Origin: Paramecium octaurelia
Lineage: Eukaryota > Ciliophora > Oligohymenophorea > Peniculida > Parameciidae
Length of the DNA: 64,000 bases
Assembly (NCBI GenBank): GCA_905182995.1
Contig: CAJJDP010000064.1
Location: forward strand, 378,627 to 442,626
Direction: 5' to 3'
Positions 59,873-64,000 of the stretch are shown here, one piece after another (position 1 is the first letter of the stretch; every line of letters begins with the position of its first letter). The notes beneath the pieces are model-generated. The model had not been told where the DNA came from. It made no database searches and worked only from the letters and a program-made list of their open reading frames with translations. The position numbers and the translations under genes were made by a program.

Positions 59873-62800
59873 TCACAATTTCACCCACTTAGCTAATATA
59901 AACAATAACGCATCTATCATCAATGGTTTTGAGAGGAAATCATGAAAGGGCAACTTCTTTATGGCATTCCTATTGTCGTCATCCTGAAACCCTATTAATC
60001 CTATGATTCGAGCTTCCTTCTTAAATTCAGAGTTGATGTTTTTAATTAAGTTACACTGTTCCCCTAATTCTTCATCAACATACTCTACACTAATAAATAT
60101 CAATTAGTATCCCTTGCAACAAGACTTTTCAACCTCATACGCAGTTTTTAATTTCTCGTGTATTTGAGTTCTCTACACGATGTAATCAAAATTCATCCCA
60201 ATGTTACCAAGTTGATGAGAGACAGCATATAAATCGAAATCGTTTTACTCACAAATCAGAATTTTCGGGCACTACAAATATGAGATTACAATCCTTACTT
60301 AGCATTTTTGAGTGTATTTTTATTGTTTAATTTTCTCCATCTTTTCAAAACAGTCTATTAAATCGTTTGGTTACATTATACTAGCCGAATATCTCATTGA
60401 TGAGAAGATACTTGATCTTCCACCAAATGTTAAGACTGAGTCTCTTTTGTTATTGTAAGTGTAATTTATTGATTATTACATTATTACCAAAGGAGAACCA
60501 TCTTCATTTGTTTTCCCAGTCTTATTGTATAAAAATTAATCCAGTTGAACTCCTAAGTCTAAACTATTATGGGAACTCTCATTTGCGCCTTTTGATTCCT
60601 TTGAGTCCTACTCAGATACTATTGATATATCTGATTTCGAATGAGAAATCACCTATTTAATCTTCCTGCTTTGATCCTAAGATTTTATTGTTTTAAAAGT
60701 GGGTAGAAAATCAATATCAATATCTCCTTATGAAGTCCTTGGTACAATAAAACGAGATTAATTTTGCTATCCAAAAGATGTTGATAATTTCATTGCAGAA
60801 TCTTTTCTTTGTGGTTGATTACCTAAACCTTAGGATTATGACTGCTATTTCTATTACTGTAAGGGTTATTTTTTAAATTTCTATTTTTCAAATTACCCCT
60901 AAATTGTTATGCTGGGTTTATCATACAGACTTTATCCTGATGATTAATGTTTTTTGAATCCTTGATCAATTTAATAAGACTTTTTAAAGTTCAATTGTTG
61001 AATGCTGAGAGCAGACTATCTTTTGAAATTTAATTGCTATGAGAAATTTGGATTTTTGTTTTAAATTTAAATTATGAAACAAATCTCTTCGTGATCAATG
61101 TTTTTCTCATAATGATATTCGAATGGAATTGTAGAAATGCTAAGCGATAAACAAAATGCTATCAATATAGATTGACTATATTTTCGACCTGCATTTGCTA
61201 AATCTATCATAGAAGATGTCATTAAATTTTAGGATTTAAAAAATCTCACTGTTTTATCAATAGTTTTTAGCACCGATTAATTCATTTCTGATGCATTTAC
61301 TTTTATCATGAGTTCAATGTGATCCTGCATCAAAGTTGATTTGTTTGCAGACACTACAATAATTCCATTTATTGTCGCTTGAATCGAACTTACTAATAAA
61401 TTCAATAGGATTTATCTCAATCTATTAGGATCTGTTCTAAAAAAGGCAGGTACGTTATGCCGAATATTTACTTAGATCTGTAGTCCTCTAAATAATGCCT
61501 GTGATTTTATAATGTTTATTGAATCAGTAACGAATTCCCTAATTTAAATTTATGTTATATGGATTACCTTATATGAACATCCATTTGACACAGCTCCAGT
61601 TTTCCCTTTTTTCTTATAGTGACATAGTCTAAAATATCATTGGCTGTACTAATCAATAATTTACAACCCGCAAGAGCTGGATTTAAGAACTTCTCCTGAA
61701 TTTCAAATGGAACAGAATGCTATATAGAAAGTTAATAAATACTATTGTTATTTCGAGCATTGAAATTGTGCAATTCAAAGGTTACTTAATTTTCTATGAT
61801 ATGTCTGAGACTAATATATCACTATTTTAATTAAACTAATTCAATTGTGTCATGAATGGTTCATCAGTAAGGTCTGATACAAATAAGATTAATTAAGGCT
61901 TGTGTCTTTATAATATTGGGGAGAGCACAACACTGGTATATAGATTATCTAATTTTGGATTAACTTAAACATACCTTATTTTAGGTATATTTTGAGAGAG
62001 AAATCTATTAAGTTTTGACATTGACTGAATTTAAAATGCTAAAATGGAAGCAGGTGTTCAATCAGAGTTTTGATTTTCATAGATTTATGAAAAAATTACA
62101 CTTCCTTTAGTCCAATATTTCCATTTTCATAATTTATGCTCTAAGCACAATAATAATTATTCAAATACTTACTCAAGAGTTTGCATGAATTTGATAAAAT
62201 TGCCTATGTCTTTACTTCTGTGGAATTTAGGTAAAACCGTTAAATTGTCTTCAAAAGCAATTCCAAAATCAAACATCTCTGTATTCAGAAACTCGTCACT
62301 TAACTGATCATCCTTTAATACTAGATGAGACATGTAAGGGTTTATTGACTTAACTGCACTTTATAAGTTGTCTATAACAAATATTCCTATTTATATATTA
62401 TTCAACACATTTTCATAAAACTAGTCCAAGCTCTACCTCTCGGTGTCCAATCTGTTATCTTCAGATATAATGACTCCGTTTTCTTTAAATTGTTATGTAT
62501 ATCTATTTTTGATCTCGTAATCTTGTTGATTCAGGTAAGTAGAAATTCGCCATTGTTAATTTGGTTGAGATTGTCTGTTGCTTTATATGGGAAGGTAATT
62601 GTTGGACTATTGACCCAACATTACAAGTTGATTGTTCAATTTCTTCTTCTGTTGTGGCAATTACAACAAATATATTTAAAATGCTATGTGTATTAATACT
62701 ATCCTAATTGAAGAAAGAATATCGATTTTATGTTAGAATATCTAGATTCTATTCTTTTATGATAAATTTATACCGAAAAAGAGAGTAAAATAACGAAAAT

Positions 62801-63126
62801 AATAGAGAAATTGTTTAGCATATTTGAGATTCTTGCAATAACACCAAACCTAGCATAAGGGTTTAGATTTCAGCTGTATAACTGGCATAGGGTTTATTCA
62901 ATTCATAAAATAAATAATAGTCAGTTTCAGTCCAGCAAATAGAAAGTAAAATAAAATATGTAAAAGTAGCAACATTTAGTAATCCATTTCTTAGTTTTCT
63001 TAAAAACTTAAAAATCAACCAAAATAAAACCAATAACCCTGCTTGAATCTATGCATATAATTCATTTATACAATAATTCTCACTATCAACATTATTCTTG
63101 CATTATCCACCTTTTAAGTGCTTGCA
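59873..63126 (-). CDS. Hybrid histidine-kinase-like membrane protein, catalytic residues lost (paralogue B)
   Basis: Same plan as the neighbour at 56558-59764 and clearly its paralogue: membrane helices (LLVLFWLIFKFLRK, TFTYFILLSICWTETDYY), a PAS-like part (FYENVLNNIQIGIFVIDN), HisKA-like SDISQKIKQPLNCTISMLE, LISTANDILDYVTIRKKG, HATPase-like TDPNRLRQILLNLLVSSIQ to IELMIKVNASEMNQSVL, linker, then receiver CEQNDFDLYAVSHQLGN, GYQLIFISVEYVDEEL and SKPLMIDALLFILAKW. The phospho-acceptor His is Gln, the N-box Asn is Ser, the G1 box is gone, and the receiver Asp is Ser. The identical ending ILAKWVKL and parallel losses argue for a common ancestor already inactive, then duplication. The 5' end is uncertain; the frame is open to 63126 without a fixed ATG. 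Confidence 0.72.
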
Positions 63127-63433
63127 TCAATAATTGAGATAATAATATCAAAGAGTTAGTAAATGGATATAATATTTATGACCTGAGCGTGCTGTTAAAT
63201 GTTCGTATAAGGCTATGAGTATATGTAAAAATAACCCTTAAGATTATTTATCATAAGATTAAGAGATTTATAAATTAATATAACAGATGTGAAATATAAC
63301 ATCAGAAAAAAATAATAATACTATAGGCATTCATGTATTTTTAATTCAATATTTTTGAGAATACAGAAAGTCGTGTTAAATTATATTTAATTAAAAGAGC
63401 CCTTTTTAAGTATTACATATGTTGTAAAATACT

Positions 63434-63715
63434 ATGTCGAACTATAAGAATAACTTATAGGAAGATTATTGAAATGAATTTTCAAGTTTAAAAAGTGAAG
63501 GTCAATCAGAAAATTTTAGATGGTATTTCTTAAGTTATTATATCATTGCAGCCTATTCAAAAGTAATTATTTTAACCATTGAAGATGAGTATAATAAGAA
63601 GTATAGACATTTGTAGTATCTTCATTTACTTTTATAAATTATAGTATAATTCAGTACATACAGAAATATTAAATAAAATGGATGTAATTTGTACACTAAA
63701 CAAATTTAACTTTGA
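63434..63715 (+). pseudogene. Small coding segment with one in-frame TGA
   Basis: From MSNYKNNLQEDY the frame hits TGA after 12 codons, then continues NEFSSLKSEGQSENFRWYF, LSYYIIAAYSKVIILTIEDE and on to TGA 63713-63715. If TGA were TGG it would be a 93-residue protein with one hydrophobic segment. Either a recently broken gene or a sequencing error. Family unknown. The rest of 63127-63936 shows nothing else. Confidence 0.4.
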
Positions 63716-63936
63716 CTAATAAATAACAAAAGTAATTAACAAAAATCGAAGTTGGATTTTGATAGAAAAATGCGTCATAAATAATTAATTAGAACTTTAA
63801 CAGTGATATTGTGACTAAGTTTTTATGTGAATATCTGGACATTTATATTTGATCAATATTTTAATTATTTTGTCATCATGGATACTCAATTTTTTACAAG
63901 CAGCACAAGGTACGATTTGAATTTTATAGAATTAGT

Positions 63937-64000
63937 ATGAGTTCATCATCTTCCTCAAGTTCGAGGAAGGGATCTCAAGAATGTTTTAGTGATTTCGGAA
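63937..64000 (+). CDS. Start of a Ser-rich protein, cut by right edge
   Basis: Only 21 codons are inside the window: MSSSSSSSSRKGSQECFSDF and one more. The long Ser run at the start and the open frame to the edge suggest a real start, but this is too short to name. Confidence 0.4.
   Translation, partial: MSSSSSSSSRKGSQECFSDFG

Noticed and set aside
1-64000. tRNA, rRNA or telomeric repeats
   Set aside because: None recognised by eye; a covariance-model scan was not possible here, so small RNA genes could be missed.

Overview
This window is macronuclear-type DNA from a ciliate, most likely Paramecium or a close relative. Long frames stay open only when TAA and TAG are read as glutamine and TGA is the sole stop. 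Genes are interrupted by tiny introns of about 21-35 nt, mostly GTA...TAG. The sequence is AT-rich and very gene-dense, with many neighbouring genes only 14-100 bp apart. Family content (cGMP-dependent kinase, axonemal dynein, RABL2, a kinase of the calcium-dependent kinase type, many Gln-rich proteins) fits. Standard-code ORF calling breaks most of these genes into pieces, so I re-read them by eye in the ciliate code. Exon joins are inferred, not confirmed by RNA.

Layout. 1-6.5 kb, mostly minus strand: a NAK-family kinase cut by the left edge, a small unknown protein, a MORN-repeat protein, an FCP1/SCP-type phosphatase, a decayed plus-strand gene and an acidic protein with an acylation-type N-terminus. 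7-10 kb: a dual-specificity phosphatase, a basic unknown protein, a coiled-coil protein and a Ser/Thr kinase. 10-14 kb: a long unknown minus-strand gene, a disputed plus-strand segment and a polyQ protein whose polyQ is a TAA microsatellite. 14-17.2 kb: an Alba-domain protein and a cGMP-dependent protein kinase, convergent. 17.3-20.9 kb: a 1,299-bp stretch present twice, identical by eye, around a single N (very likely an assembly artefact), carrying two small genes and the 5' part of an ODR4-like tail-anchored protein.

20.9-34.2 kb is one axonemal dynein heavy chain gene on the minus strand. 34.3-41.6 kb: an alpha/beta hydrolase, a kinase with DFN in place of DFG, a TMEM198/TM7SF3-like membrane protein, an EF-hand protein and an unknown plus-strand gene. 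42.8-45.3 kb is a decaying gene with in-frame TGAs and frame changes. 45.3-51.7 kb is dense: two coiled-coil proteins (one tail-anchored), a single-HKD phospholipase D/nuclease, a roadblock dynein light chain, a four-TM COPI-associated-like protein, an unknown gene, RABL2 and a helix-turn-helix protein. 51.7-53.5 kb is non-coding apart from a decayed Tc1/mariner-like transposase remnant. 53.5-55.9 kb: a small protein, a multi-pass membrane protein and TCTP.

56.5-63.1 kb holds the most unusual content: two tandem paralogous hybrid histidine-kinase-like genes. In both, the phospho-acceptor His, the ATP-site motifs and the receiver phospho-acceptor Asp are all replaced, yet domain order and sequence similarity are kept. 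The right edge cuts the start of a Ser-rich plus-strand gene. No rRNA, tRNA, CRISPR array or telomere repeat was recognised.
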